A stretch of 64,000 nt of DNA from Aliivibrio sp. S3MY1 (GTDB lineage: Bacteria > Pseudomonadota > Gammaproteobacteria > Enterobacterales > Vibrionaceae), in contig NZ_JARACO010000010.1 of the NCBI RefSeq assembly GCF_028765575.1, forward strand, positions 1-64,000, in the 5' to 3' direction. Positions within the stretch are counted from its first letter, which is position 1. Each line of letters opens with the position of its first letter. Under the pieces are notes generated by a model. It saw only the letters and a program-made list of their open reading frames with translations. It was not told where the DNA came from and made no database searches. Positions 62,999 through 64,000 of the stretch are shown one piece after another. A program made the translations under genes and the position numbers.

Positions 62999-64000
62999 TA
63001 TGCAAATTTACGCTCTTCGCCTTCGCCGCTAACGTTAGATACACAACGACCACATACTTCTTCGTGACCTTCAATAGTACCTACATCTGCAACATGGTGC
63101 CAACAACGCTCACACTTCGCAGCTTCAGAAGCGGCAACATCGACAAACAGACCTTCTAGTTCTGTTGCTTTTGCTGATTCTGTTTTTTCGCTTAGTGGTT
63201 TCACTGTCGCACTTGATGTTAGAAGAACAAAACGTAGCTCATCTTCAAGTTTGTTAATTTTAGCCGCTAGTGCATCGTCTGCGTATAGCGTGACTTCAGC
63301 TTGAAGTGAACCACCGATAACTTTCTCACTACGAGCAGTTTCTAAAAGTTTGTTTACTGATGCACGAACTGATTGGATTTCAGCCCAGAATTCATTATTA
63401 AACTCTTCGCCTTCAGCAAGATCAAACAGGCCTTGATACCACTCACCTGTGAATACGAATTTCTCGCGCTCACCAGGCATTTCATTCCAGATCTCATCTG
63501 CAGTGAATGACATGATTGGGGCCATCCAACGAACAAGAGCTTCTACAATGTAGTAAAGCGCAGTTTGACAGCTACGTTGAGCGTGACCACTTTGCTTCGC
63601 TGTGTATTGACGGTCTTTAATTACGTCTAGGTAGAAAGAACCCATTTCGATTGAACAGAAGTGCATCAAACGTTGAGTTACTTCATGAAGATTGTATTCA
63701 TCAAAAGACTTGATGATCTCTTCTTGTGCAGCAAATGCACGACCAACAGCCCAGCGATCCAGAGCAACCATTTCTTCAGCAGGAACGATGTCTGTTTCTG
63801 GGTTAAAGCCGTTTAGGTTCGCTAAGAAGAAACGTGCGGTGTTACGAATACGGCGGTATGCGTCAGCTGAACGTTTTAGGATTTCATCAGAAACCGCAAC
63901 TTCGTTAGTGTAATCCGTTGAAGCAACCCATAGACGAAGAATATCTGCACCTAGTTTGTTCGTTACGTCTTTTGGTGCAACTACGTTACCGATAGATTTA
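62998..64000 (-). CDS. ileS: Isoleucyl-tRNA synthetase, C-terminal part (cut by window edge)
   Basis: The frame stays open from the stop at 62998 to the window end; the first visible residues [20 protein letters not shown] are the end of the KMSKS loop followed by the anticodon-binding domain (for example [17 protein letters not shown]). The C terminus has the zinc motif [11 protein letters not shown]...CGRC. About 333 residues of a protein of about 940 are present. A 257-residue internal ATG frame is not the true start. Confidence 0.97.
   Translation of the reverse strand, partial: KSIGNVVAPKDVTNKLGADILRLWVASTDYTNEVAVSDEILKRSADAYRRIRNTARFFLANLNGFNPETDIVPAEEMVALDRWAVGRAFAAQEEIIKSFDEYNLHEVTQRLMHFCSIEMGSFYLDVIKDRQYTAKQSGHAQRSCQTALYYIVEALVRWMAPIMSFTADEIWNEMPGEREKFVFTGEWYQGLFDLAEGEEFNNEFWAEIQSVRASVNKLLETARSEKVIGGSLQAEVTLYADDALAAKINKLEDELRFVLLTSSATVKPLSEKTESAKATELEGLFVDVAASEAAKCERCWHHVADVGTIEGHEEVCGRCVSNVSGEGEERKFA

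Overview
The window is a gene-dense, AT-rich piece of a gamma-proteobacterial core chromosome. Gene content and order point to the Vibrionaceae, most likely Aliivibrio (Vibrio) fischeri or a very close relative. The VF530-family protein, OmpU next to dacB and greA, a second EF-G beside radA, a two-PilZ protein between radA and serB, and a PAS-GGDEF-EAL gene nested in the ubiT/ubiUV locus are all typical of vibrios. Identification is from recognised protein families and gene order; no database search was possible.

Layout. 1-8.9 kb: csrA, lysC, alaS, recA (with a clear LexA box) and pncC on the minus strand, and mutS divergent on plus. 9-11.4 kb: an AMP-forming acyl-CoA ligase, a decayed gene tail with its own terminator, and the VF530-family protein. 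11.4-19.5 kb: a second elongation factor G, radA, a double-PilZ c-di-GMP receptor, serB and smp. 19.5-25.7 kb: a nucleoside salvage block (deoC-deoA-deoB-deoD, a 56-residue XapX protein, and the nucleoside transporter nupC). 25.8-30.5 kb: a TatD nuclease coupled to a 37-residue DUF5363 protein, prfC, holD-rimI, a YhbS-like acetyltransferase and ubiT. 30.7-34.9 kb: the PAS-GGDEF-EAL gene (rocS-like), then ubiU-ubiV for oxygen-independent ubiquinone synthesis.

34.9-51.9 kb is the classic translation, RNA and envelope super-cluster, on minus: nlpI, pnp, rpsO, truB, rbfA, infB, nusA, rimP, tRNA-fMet, tRNA-Leu, secG, glmM, folP, ftsH and rlmE, with yhbY divergent, then greA on minus. The order matches E. 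coli except that argG is absent between the two tRNAs. 52-55.1 kb: ompU and dacB on plus. 55.1-64 kb: carB-carA (TTG start, tandem ArgR boxes), dapB, ispH, fkpB, lspA and the 3' end of ileS, all on minus.

Functional picture: housekeeping genes for DNA repair (recA, mutS, radA), translation (alaS, fusA2, prfC, infB, nusA, rimP, rbfA, truB, rpsO, ileS), nucleoside catabolism, arginine/pyrimidine and lysine/peptidoglycan precursor synthesis, and cell envelope. Two c-di-GMP genes sit among them. I see no prophage, transposon, CRISPR array, defence system or integron. I did not find a new multi-gene system. The most worthwhile observations are small unlisted genes, a gene remnant, regulatory hairpins and operators, and the placement of the c-di-GMP gene inside the ubiTUV locus.
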